This document shows, in pieces, positions 13,990 through 21,363 of a DNA stretch of 23,147 nt. The stretch lies in assembly GCA_964568985.1 (NCBI GenBank), contig CAZMSP010000024.1, positions 1-23,147 of the forward strand, written 5' to 3'. The stretch is from CAZBWE01 sp964568985 (GTDB lineage Bacteria > Planctomycetota > Phycisphaerae > Sedimentisphaerales > Anaerobacaceae). The notes beneath the pieces are model-generated. The model searched no databases, was not told the DNA's origin, and saw only the letters and a program-made list of their open reading frames with translations. Each line of letters opens with the position of its first letter. Position 1 is the first letter of the stretch. The translations under genes were made by a program, and so were the position numbers.

Positions 13990-16482
13990 ATGAAAGAACA
14001 TAAATACGACGCGAGCAATATAAAGATTTTGGGTGGCATAGAGGCGGTTCGCAAGCGGCCGGATATGTACATTGGTGACCGCAGCAGCAGCGGCCTGCAC
14101 CATCTTATTTATGAGGTATTGGACAATTCCATCGATGAGGCAATGGCTGGATACTGCGACAGTATAAACGTACACATCAATGCCGATGGAAGTTGTGCTA
14201 TTGAGGATAACGGCAGAGGCATACCTGTTGAAAAACATAAAGAAGCGAAAATCAGCGCGATGGAAGTCGTGCTCACAACACTACATTCCGGCGGAAAGTT
14301 CGACCAGGAAAGCTACAAGGTTGCCGGAGGCCTGCATGGCGTAGGAGTTAGTGTGGTCAACGCCCTGAGTGAGTGGTTAGAAGCTGATGTGTATCGAGAG
14401 GGACAACACTATCACTTCGAGTGTGTTAAAGGTAAGACAAAAGCGCCCGTTAAGAGGGTTGGAAAAACAGATAAAAGAGGCACGCAGATATCTTTCAAGC
14501 CTGATGAGGATATATTTGGTGATACAGAATTCGAATACGATACCCTTGTAAAGCGTATACGAGAAATGGCATACTTAAATGCGGGCTTAAAGATTACCTT
14601 TAAGGACGACAGGGTGAAGAAAAAAGAAGTATTTAAGTTTGATGATGGAATTAAAGCTTTTATTAAGCACCTCAATGAAGGCAAGGATACCCTGCATCGC
14701 AATGTTATCTACTTTGCCAGGGAGGATACCAAGGCAAGGCTTAACTGCGAGATAGCGATGCAATACAATGACGGGTATGCTGAAAACGTTCTTGTTTTTG
14801 CAAATAATATCCGCAACATCGATGGGGGCACACATCTTTCCGGCTTTAGAACCGCCTTGACGCGCACTATGAATTATTATGCCAAGAATAATAACCTATT
14901 AAAGAATGGTCAGGCACCAAGCGGTGAAGACCTGCGAGAGGGACTAACTGCAGTTGTTGCCGTAAAGCTTGCCGAGCCACATTTTGAAGCACAAACTAAA
15001 GTAAGGTTGACCAACCCGGAGGTGGGCAGTTTTGTTGAGACTACTGTTAATGAGCAGTTAGGCCATTTTTTAGAAGAGCACCCATCCGAATCGAGGTGCA
15101 TTTTAAACAAAGCAATCCAGGCGGCGGCGGCCAGAGAGGCGGCGAGAAAGGCGCGTGAGCTGACCAGGCGCAAAGGCGCGCTCGGTACCACAAACCTCCC
15201 CGGGAAATTGTGGGACTGTGCAAGCAAAGAAAAGTCTTCTACGGAGATTTTTATCGTTGAAGGCGACTCAGCAGGAGGCTCAGCGAAGGCTGGTCGGGAC
15301 AGAAATATCCAGGCAATCTTACCGCTGAAGGGAAAAATCCTTAATGTTGAAAAGGCCCGTCTGGAGAAAATGCTCGCCCATGACGAAATCAGGATCATTA
15401 TCAGCGCTCTGGGAACAGGCATCGGCGCAGACGAGTTCAATTTAGACAAGTGTAGATACGGCAAGATAATATTAATGACCGACGCTGATATTGACGGTGC
15501 TCACATTCGAACGTTATTGCTGACCTTTTTCTTTAGGCAAATGCCAAATTTATTTTTGTCCGATATGATTTATATTGCCCAGCCGCCCTTATATGAGATA
15601 AGGGTTAAGGGTCAAAAAAAGTCTGAGTATATTCTAAGTGAAGCACAAATGCGTAAGCAGATGATTGCCCGTGGTCTGCAGAGCACAGAACTATTTATAA
15701 AGGACGGCAAAAAAACTCGCGAAAAAGATGGCAGACAAGCCGTAAGAGGAGCGAAGGCCAAAGAGAAAAAAGCCTGTAAGATTTCAGATAAAGAGCTTTC
15801 TGACCTCGTAAAGATTTTAGATGAGGCCGAACGCATTATAGCAGTGTTAAATCGACGCGGTATTAACTTTTCCAAGTTCATTGAGGCCTATTACAACCCA
15901 GATAAAGGTGGGCTTCCCTGCTTTCGTATCTGTGTCGAAGGCCAGGAGGAGGTTTACTATGAAAGTGATGATTACGAGAAAAGACTCGATGAGCTCAAGA
16001 CTCGTATCAAATCATTAGCTGAGGGTGGAGAGGAAGAGTTGATTGTCGCCGAGGAGCTCCATGAGGTTGATAGAATAAATCAGATAAATGAAAAGCTGAA
16101 AAAGACCTGGCACCTGGATTTAAAGGATTTTTTATTAAAGCCTGCGAAGTCTGTTTCCGGTGAATCACTTGCGGCAAAGTTCCAGCTCGTTAGCGGCCCA
16201 GACAAATATGATGTTGCCTCATTAGGCGATATATGCACAGCTATCAGGCAGATTGGCGGTAAAGGGATTGAGATAAAACGCTTCAAGGGCCTGGGTGAGA
16301 TGAATGCTGAGCAGTTGTGGGAGACGACTATGAACCCGCAGACGAGGACCCTGCTGAGAGTGGCTCTCGACGATGCCGGCGAGGCCGATAGGCTATTTAG
16401 CATTCTGATGGGTGGTGATGTGGAGAAGCGGCGAAACTTCATCCGTGACCATGCTCTTGAAGTTCAAAATCTCGATGTCTGA
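13990..16482 (+). CDS. gyrB: DNA gyrase subunit B
   Basis: The 830-residue product has all GyrB landmarks. The GHKL ATPase domain (1-220) has E42, N46, D73 in EDNGRGIP, the GLHGVGV lid at 114-120, and R136, which in E. coli contacts aminocoumarins. The transducer domain carries K337 in QTKVRL. The TOPRIM domain has EGDSAGG (424-430), PLKGKILNV and the metal-binding DADIDG (498-503). A large insert follows TOPRIM at about 545-740, similar in place to that of Gram-negative GyrB and with a very basic stretch at 573-600. The conserved KRFKGLGEMNAEQLWETTM comes after it. With GyrA it introduces negative supercoils using ATP. GyrB rather than ParE is supported by the insert and the replication-gene context. 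gyrA is not in the window. The ribosome site is weak. Confidence 0.96.
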   Translation: MKEHKYDASNIKILGGIEAVRKRPDMYIGDRSSSGLHHLIYEVLDNSIDEAMAGYCDSINVHINADGSCAIEDNGRGIPVEKHKEAKISAMEVVLTTLHSGGKFDQESYKVAGGLHGVGVSVVNALSEWLEADVYREGQHYHFECVKGKTKAPVKRVGKTDKRGTQISFKPDEDIFGDTEFEYDTLVKRIREMAYLNAGLKITFKDDRVKKKEVFKFDDGIKAFIKHLNEGKDTLHRNVIYFAREDTKARLNCEIAMQYNDGYAENVLVFANNIRNIDGGTHLSGFRTALTRTMNYYAKNNNLLKNGQAPSGEDLREGLTAVVAVKLAEPHFEAQTKVRLTNPEVGSFVETTVNEQLGHFLEEHPSESRCILNKAIQAAAAREAARKARELTRRKGALGTTNLPGKLWDCASKEKSSTEIFIVEGDSAGGSAKAGRDRNIQAILPLKGKILNVEKARLEKMLAHDEIRIIISALGTGIGADEFNLDKCRYGKIILMTDADIDGAHIRTLLLTFFFRQMPNLFLSDMIYIAQPPLYEIRVKGQKKSEYILSEAQMRKQMIARGLQSTELFIKDGKKTREKDGRQAVRGAKAKEKKACKISDKELSDLVKILDEAERIIAVLNRRGINFSKFIEAYYNPDKGGLPCFRICVEGQEEVYYESDDYEKRLDELKTRIKSLAEGGEEELIVAEELHEVDRINQINEKLKKTWHLDLKDFLLKPAKSVSGESLAAKFQLVSGPDKYDVASLGDICTAIRQIGGKGIEIKRFKGLGEMNAEQLWETTMNPQTRTLLRVALDDAGEADRLFSILMGGDVEKRRNFIRDHALEVQNLDV

Positions 16483-16861
16483 CTTTCAGCAACTCTTGGA
16501 AGTTATCACAGAATAACTAATCAGCCCAAAATTACCCAAATTAACACTTTCGGAAAGAGTAAGGATTCAGCAAAAAATTTTTCTGGAGATTTATATCGAC
16601 TGGAATAAATCGAGGCCGCCGGAGCCGTTTATGGCTCTGATTATATAAGTTGGTTATTGCCCGTCAGTTAGCTGGTGGCCTTGCGAAGTTGCAACCATAA
16701 CGCTAATCTTTGGTTTTGTCGGGAACACCTAAAAAAAGTGATATTTTATACGATTATTGGAATTTTTTACTTGCAAAATTCCAAATAGGTTATCAAAATG
16801 TCGGGGTGTTAGGTTTCTATAAGGCAATGTCATTTCTCCGTAAGGAGTTCATAGGACAACA
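16483..16861. other. Intergenic region after gyrB
   Basis: No gene is seen in 379 bases. It holds a GGAGCC/GGCTCT hairpin (about 16620-16637), a perfect AT-rich inverted repeat at 16757-16784, and a GTAA-looped hairpin at 16836-16847 followed by ATAGGACAAC (16851-16860). No classic terminator for gyrB is visible. The promoter for the TPR gene is probably in the AT-rich part. Confidence 0.5.
16757..16784 (+). repeat. Perfect 10-bp inverted repeat with 8-base loop
   Basis: TTGGAATTTT at 16757-16766 pairs perfectly with AAAATTCCAA at 16775-16784. The low GC makes a strong terminator unlikely. A dimeric-protein operator is a possible alternative, since it lies about 80 bases before the TPR lipoprotein gene. 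Confidence 0.5.
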
Positions 16862-17710
16862 GTGAGGTTGGAAATGAGGGTAGGCAACTTAGAGGGAAAA
16901 ACGCGAGGCGAAAATTCGTTGCTTGCGTTACTGCGAAGGATAAAAGCAAGAGCTGGCAAGTTCTGCTCATCAGGGCGAAGGCCCAGTTGTAGTCCCGACA
17001 ATTTTCCACCTTGCTTTTTTTGCTTTGTGGTTTTGTGTTGCACTTTGCTGCTTGAGGGCTGCTATGAGAATTTAAAATCCCCTGAATCAGCTTCTTCCCC
17101 AAAAGTTAAGGAGGTTGGCAAATTATCTGCGGAGCAGAAAAAGGCCGATTTGCTTAAGAAGCTTGACCGCAAATTTGAAAATCCGGAAGTGCATTATGAG
17201 CTTGGTCGGCTGTATCAGGCAGATGGGCTATGGACTCAGGCAGAGTATCGTTACAATGTTGCTTTGGGATTTGACCCATCTCACAGAGAGGCTCAGGCAG
17301 CGATGATTAAGGTGATGATAGATAGCGGCAACCAGGAGAAGGCAAGCAATTATTCTGAAATCTTTATGAATCAGGCTGCGGGTTCAGCGGCGGAGTCACT
17401 TAAACTTGCAGAGGCGTTTAAGAGACAGGAGATGGATGAGTATGCGTTAGCTTGTTATCAACAATCGCTTCGTTTAGCCCCGAATTCAGCCAAGATTAAC
17501 AGGCAGATTGGCTACTATTATTTGAGCAAGGGCCAAAAAGAGCGGGCGAGAGACTATTTGAGCCGAAGCTTTGGCCTTAATTCCAACCAGCCGGAGGTGG
17601 CTGGCGAATTAGGCCGACTCGGTGTAGAAGTAAGAATACCCCGAAAGACCGAGAAATACACAAAGAAGTTAGACGAGATTGTCGAGCAGTCGAATGAGGG
17701 GGTTGATTAG
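16862..17710 (+). CDS. TPR-repeat lipoprotein of unknown role
   Basis: The product has up to 282 residues. A hydrophobic stretch (CFFCFVVLCCTLLL, about 51-64) leads to LEGC with the lipobox cysteine at 67, predicting a lipid-anchored envelope protein. Four TPR-like helix pairs span about 108-243, for example HYELGRLYQADGLWTQAEYRY and the ACYQQSLRLAPNSAKINRQIG unit. TPR lipoproteins usually act as adaptors in envelope complexes, such as type IV pili or outer-membrane assembly, but no partner gene is next to this one. The start is doubtful. GTG 16862 and ATG 16874 both leave about 50 residues before the hydrophobic core, which is long for a signal peptide, and part of this N-region (FCSSGRRPSCSPD) looks repeat-derived. 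A strong terminator follows the gene. Confidence 0.75.
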   Translation: MRLEMRVGNLEGKTRGENSLLALLRRIKARAGKFCSSGRRPSCSPDNFPPCFFCFVVLCCTLLLEGCYENLKSPESASSPKVKEVGKLSAEQKKADLLKKLDRKFENPEVHYELGRLYQADGLWTQAEYRYNVALGFDPSHREAQAAMIKVMIDSGNQEKASNYSEIFMNQAAGSAAESLKLAEAFKRQEMDEYALACYQQSLRLAPNSAKINRQIGYYYLSKGQKERARDYLSRSFGLNSNQPEVAGELGRLGVEVRIPRKTEKYTKKLDEIVEQSNEGVD

Positions 17711-17763
17711 TATAGATTAAAAGCCGTGCGATTTTAAATTAAACTGTTTTTGCTTTTTCATTG

Positions 17764-17798
17764 CCCCGTGGCGAAAGGATGCGCTGCGGGGTTTTTTT
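17764..17798 (+). terminator. Rho-independent terminator after the TPR lipoprotein gene
   Basis: A 10-bp stem, CCCCGTGGCG (17764-17773) with CGCTGCGGGG (17782-17791), two of the pairs being G-U, encloses an 8-base loop. It is followed immediately by seven T. It ends the TPR gene transcript 54 bases after the stop codon. Confidence 0.88.
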
Positions 17799-17847
17799 AT
17801 TTACCCCGTTAGAAAATCTATAATGATTTTATAATAAAAAAAAGTCT

Positions 17848-17920
17848 AATGGTTCGACCCGTTCGACTCGCTCAGGGCAGGCAAGCTCACCATCCTGAGC
17901 GAAGTCGAAGGACGGGGTAA
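17848..17920. repeat. Dispersed TTCGAC...CTCAGG repeat forming a long hairpin
   Basis: TTCGACTCGCTCAGG at 17862-17876 pairs with CCTGAGCGAAGTCGAA at 17894-17909 with a single-base bulge around a 17-base loop. It is the same family as the element at 1015-1110 and the half copy at 18397-18422. Confidence 0.75.
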
Positions 17921-18320
17921 ATTTCAGTGTTGGGATTACATATTGCGGACATTTTAGTCCTGGGCCTGTGTTTTTTGGGCATGGCAGCGATTGGAGTGTG
18001 GACAGCGAGCCGAGCTTTCGACAGCTTTTGCACGTTGCATACAAGGTTGCCGCTGAAATGGGAACACGACACCTCGATGTGGTTGAAAAGAATGAGGGTA
18101 TAATCGCGCAGAATGTAACGGAGAATCTCTACGAACGGCACATAAAGCCCCTCTTTATGGCATAAAGCGTATCGATAATCTGCCTTCTGTGTAGTCATAC
18201 CGCTACTATCCCTATGCAATTGTGTAGAAAAGGGTAAAACACTGCCGATATAAAAGCGTGGCTCGTGGCTCGGGGTTTGTGACTCGGGTTAAAAAAGACA
18301 TATTTTATAGGACAACGTAG

Positions 18321-18348
18321 TCCCGTAAGGGATGCCTACCGTAAGGTA
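18321..18348 (+). repeat. Pair of GTAA-looped hairpins upstream of ftsK
   Basis: TCCC-GTAA-GGGA (18321-18332) and TACC-GTAA-GGTA (18337-18348) sit side by side. Their GTAA loops would be GNRA tetraloops in RNA. The 10-mer ATAGGACAAC just before them also occurs beside the CTCC-GTAA-GGAG hairpin at 16836-16847 in front of the TPR gene. Confidence 0.6.
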
Positions 18349-18376
18349 TCCTGTGGATTACGGCAGGATTAAGTCC

Positions 18377-20785
18377 GTGAGAGATAGAAATTCATACCCT
18401 TCGACTATGTTCAGGACAGGCATAACAGCATTGGAATGTCTTGGCATTGGCCTGTCGTTAATGCTTTTGTGTAGCTGCGTTAGTTTCAATATGGGCGACT
18501 GGCCGAGCAGGTTTGCTTATCCGCATAACGACCCGCCGGCTAATTGGTGCGGCTCGATAGGAGCTTTCTGCGCATATTATATGGTGTATTATATTGGGCC
18601 TGGTGTGTTTGTGATATTGGCTTCGGTAATTTGCTTTCTAATTGCCAGGCTGGCGCATCAGCCTACAGGTCAGCCGGTATTTAGGGCGGTTGGATTAGGG
18701 CTGGTTACGGCGGCTGCTTCAAGCAGTTTTTATTGCCTGTGGCCTTATCGGTTCTTTGGTTTTCCTATGGGCTCAGGTGGGGTGCTCGGTATTGGGATAG
18801 CGCATTTCCTGCGGAGCCATTTTGCTTCGTTGGGCACCTTGCTATTACTTACAGCAATCTGGGCAGTGGGGATTCTTTTATTAGCGGACAATTTTATTGT
18901 AATCGTTGCGGGATGTTTTGGTTTTGCGGCCGGAAGGATAGTCGGCGTGTTTGTGACAACGTGGTCGGTGGTTAAAAGGTTCGCCAAAGGCGGAGAGGTT
19001 TTCAGCGAGATATGGCAAAAATTAAAAGCGAAGTCTGCACCCCGTGTTCCACATACTATAACCGGAGTTTTTCAGAGTAAGCCCGAGCCTGCCAAGATTG
19101 AGCCACTGAAGCAGCCGAGGGCGACTTCAACAGGAGTATGTGAGCCAGACAAGTCTCCCGTCAGGGATGGCCAAGTCCATTATGTGCCGCCCAGTTATGA
19201 TGGTTATGTTTTGCCACCTTTAGAGTTATTGGCTGAGCCGGAGTATGGTATAAGCTCTGTACAGGAGAAGGTTGTCAAGGCAAAAGCGAGTGCTTTAGAA
19301 AGATTGCTTTCGGAGTTCAATATCAATGCGCGGGTAGTTGCGGCTGAAACCGGACCGGTAGTAACAATGTTTGAGCTGGAGCTTGCCGCTGGTGTTAAGG
19401 TCAGCCAGATTAGTGCACTTGCAAATGACATGGCTCGTGCGTTGGGAGTTGGTGCGGTTCGAGTTGTAGCTCCTTTGCCTGGTAAACATACGATTGGTAT
19501 TGAGGTGCCAAACAGCGAGAAAGAAAGAGTTCGTATGAGAAGTATGATAGAGCTGGCGGGCAGCAGGCCCAAAGGAATGGAAATACCGCTGTTTTTGGGC
19601 AAGGATTCGTCTGGAGAGGCGCTTGTTTCGGACTTAGCTACGATGCCCCATTTGCTTATTGCCGGCACAACCGGCTCGGGCAAAAGCGTCTGCATCAACA
19701 GCATAATTACGGGAATACTGCTTACGAAACGGCCGGACGAGGTGAAGTTGATTTTGATTGACCCGAAGATGGTTGAGATGACGGCATTTAATACTATTCC
19801 GCACCTGATGTGTCCGATAGTTACCGAGACTCAAATGGCAGTCCAGATTCTCGAGTGGGCCACCGTTAAGATGGATGAGCGTTACTCTCTTTTAGCAGAG
19901 GCAAGGGTCAAGAACGTTACTGAATATAATAGTCTTGGCGCAGAGGAGATATTCAGGCGGTTTGAACCGAGTAGTGTCGAGGAAGAGGCGAGGATTCCTA
20001 AAAAGCTCCCCTTTATTGTAATAGTAATCGATGAGCTTGCTGATTTAATGATGACCGCTCCAAAGGAGATAGAGGCATATGTTGTTCGTCTTGCGCAGAA
20101 GAGCCGGGCAGTTGGTATTCATATTGTATTAGCTACCCAGCGGCCACAGGCGACGGTTGTTACGGGCTTGATAAAATCGAATATGCCGACAAGAATTGGT
20201 TTTCGAGTTGCCGCGAGATTAGACAGCCGAATCGTCCTCGACCAGAATGGAGCTGAGACGCTGCTTGGTGAAGGTGATATGCTGTTTCTAAAGCCGGGCA
20301 CAAGCGACCTGGTGCGCGCTCAGGGAACTTTTGTTGACGAGCCGGAGATAAAGAGGGTAGTCAAGTACCTCAAGGAATTTGGTGAGCCGCAGTTTCATCC
20401 TGAGCTGACTCAACTAAAGAAGATTGATACCTCTGATATGGTCAAGGACGAGCTTTTTGATGATGGAGTTAGGATTATTTTAGAGACCCAGCGGGGCAGC
20501 GTGTCACTGCTTCAGCGCAGACTCAACATCGGCTATGCGAGGGCCTCACGGATAATTGAGATGATGGCGTCGTCGGGAATACTCGGCGAGTACAAGGGCA
20601 GCCAGGCACGGGAGGTTATTATGACGCTGGACGAGTATGAGCGGGTTCGTGAGCTCGCCTCTCGGCAAAGCCGAGGGCAGATGGAAGCGGAGCGGGGAGA
20701 TTCGGCTGAGGGTAAGGATTTACCTGAGGCCGCTTTGTTAAATGAGGGACAGCGCGGATATATTGCTACTGAAGAGGCGGATTAA
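18377..20785 (+). CDS. ftsK: DNA translocase FtsK/SpoIIIE
   Basis: From GTG 18377 the product has 802 residues. The N-terminal part carries about four or five membrane helices (within roughly residues 20-195), followed by a short linker. The motor has Walker A GTTGSGKS (430-437), ILIDPKMVEMTAFN, Walker B IVIVIDELADLM (D552/E553) and the LATQRPQATVVTGLIKSNMPTRI type signature near 585-606. The C-terminal gamma winged helix (about 690-760, QRGSVSLLQRRLNIGYARASRII) recognises KOPS-like sequences. FtsK pumps DNA at the septum and helps XerCD resolve dimers. The linker is far shorter than in E. coli. The frame is open to ATG 18332, but that stretch is made of hairpin repeats. GTG 18377 has AGGA 8 nt upstream and is preferred; ATG 18407 is another option. 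The stop overlaps the stop of the convergent membrane gene. Confidence 0.94.
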   Translation: MRDRNSYPSTMFRTGITALECLGIGLSLMLLCSCVSFNMGDWPSRFAYPHNDPPANWCGSIGAFCAYYMVYYIGPGVFVILASVICFLIARLAHQPTGQPVFRAVGLGLVTAAASSSFYCLWPYRFFGFPMGSGGVLGIGIAHFLRSHFASLGTLLLLTAIWAVGILLLADNFIVIVAGCFGFAAGRIVGVFVTTWSVVKRFAKGGEVFSEIWQKLKAKSAPRVPHTITGVFQSKPEPAKIEPLKQPRATSTGVCEPDKSPVRDGQVHYVPPSYDGYVLPPLELLAEPEYGISSVQEKVVKAKASALERLLSEFNINARVVAAETGPVVTMFELELAAGVKVSQISALANDMARALGVGAVRVVAPLPGKHTIGIEVPNSEKERVRMRSMIELAGSRPKGMEIPLFLGKDSSGEALVSDLATMPHLLIAGTTGSGKSVCINSIITGILLTKRPDEVKLILIDPKMVEMTAFNTIPHLMCPIVTETQMAVQILEWATVKMDERYSLLAEARVKNVTEYNSLGAEEIFRRFEPSSVEEEARIPKKLPFIVIVIDELADLMMTAPKEIEAYVVRLAQKSRAVGIHIVLATQRPQATVVTGLIKSNMPTRIGFRVAARLDSRIVLDQNGAETLLGEGDMLFLKPGTSDLVRAQGTFVDEPEIKRVVKYLKEFGEPQFHPELTQLKKIDTSDMVKDELFDDGVRIILETQRGSVSLLQRRLNIGYARASRIIEMMASSGILGEYKGSQAREVIMTLDEYERVRELASRQSRGQMEAERGDSAEGKDLPEAALLNEGQRGYIATEEAD
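18397..18422 (+). repeat. TTCGAC...TTCAGGACAGG repeat copy within the ftsK N-terminus
   Basis: CCTTCGACTATGTTCAGGAC and the following AGGC match the core repeat at 1041-1062 (CCTTCGACAGGCTCAGGACA, then GGC) at most positions. It encodes PSTMFRTG just before the first membrane helix of FtsK, so the repeat is either translated or marks a later true start. Confidence 0.65.
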
Positions 20786-20795
20786 CTCGCCTCTT
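20772..20795. terminator. Hairpin across overlapping convergent stop codons
   Basis: AAGAGGCG (20772-20779) pairs perfectly with CGCCTCTT (20788-20795) around an 8-base loop that holds the ftsK TAA and the reverse-strand TAA. It could serve as a terminator in both directions, but neither side has a proper T run, so rho-independent action is uncertain. Confidence 0.45.
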
Positions 20796-21363
20796 GTAGT
20801 TGCTTGTTTATTTTACACTGCTGAAGAGTCTTTTTTACCTGCCAGCGGACGAAGTGCGGGGCGCCGCAGAGTAGATAAATACCACATATAAGCATAATTG
20901 TCCAAGGCAGCAAATCCCCGAAACTGAAGGGAGCAAAATTAGTGAAAAAACGGGTGTAAGTAGTACCGTTAACAGAGTAAGTTTCGGCTTTGAATTTAGC
21001 AAGCATGTTTATAATGTATGTTGTGTGCCAGAGCACGTTGCTGAGTAAGTAGATACCGCCAGCAATGCAGATAAGACGAAATGCAACGGGTAGCCATCCG
21101 ATTTGCGAGCCGGGCTCCGGTAGCCGTTCTGAGCCAACGATTTTTTGAGCTAGGTTCTCGCGTTTGTAAATAAAGATGTACACAAGCACTGCGATGGCTC
21201 CTGTAACGAGCAATAACGAGAAGAGCGATAAACCTGTAATTTGCCGAGATGGTTCTAAATAAAACATTAAAATTACGTAGGGCAATTGAGACAGTAAGCG
21301 AATAGAAAAAAAGATTCCTATTGCCGAGAGAATAATTTTGGTGAGCGTGTGCATCTTATTCAT
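20782..21363 (-). CDS. Small membrane protein, paralogue of the upstream gene
   Basis: The 193-residue product is not recognised as a named family. Four hydrophobic segments are visible: about 8-32, 44-67 (ending in the FIYKRE loop), 88-112 and 150-172. A loop between the second and third has KIVGSERLPEPGSQIGWLP, and the last helix is followed by GAPHFVRWQVKK, so the tail is probably cytoplasmic and basic. The same landmarks occur in order in the neighbouring 194-residue protein (KIAGSGEKL, a WL segment, YLLYGWPQFIRFQ), showing an old tandem duplication. Its start overlaps the stop of that gene (ATGA), so the pair is translationally coupled. Its own stop overlaps that of ftsK. No catalytic motif is seen. 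Confidence 0.7.
   Translation of the reverse strand: MNKMHTLTKIILSAIGIFFSIRLLSQLPYVILMFYLEPSRQITGLSLFSLLLVTGAIAVLVYIFIYKRENLAQKIVGSERLPEPGSQIGWLPVAFRLICIAGGIYLLSNVLWHTTYIINMLAKFKAETYSVNGTTYTRFFTNFAPFSFGDLLPWTIMLICGIYLLCGAPHFVRWQVKKTLQQCKINKQLQEAS

Larger units (their letters stand above)
17711..18376. other. Intergenic region between TPR gene and ftsK
   Basis: Besides the terminator, this region contains a TTCGAC/GTCGAA repeat hairpin (17848-17920), an open frame without recognisable function (17899-18165), a tract of near-direct GGCTCG units (18258-18290), the 10-mer ATAGGACAAC (18307-18316) and two GTAA-looped hairpins (18321-18348). No clear promoter for ftsK was identified. Confidence 0.5.

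Noticed and set aside
14910..15464. 184-codon reverse-strand frame inside gyrB
   Set aside because: Antisense shadow of the TOPRIM and transducer coding region, with serine/alanine-rich composition typical of such shadows.
18352..18360. TGTGGATTA as a DnaA box before ftsK
   Set aside because: A single isolated 8/9 match in repeat-derived sequence without a cluster is not meaningful.
19204..19704. 166-codon reverse-strand frame inside ftsK
   Set aside because: Antisense to the conserved FtsK motor; low-complexity shadow composition.
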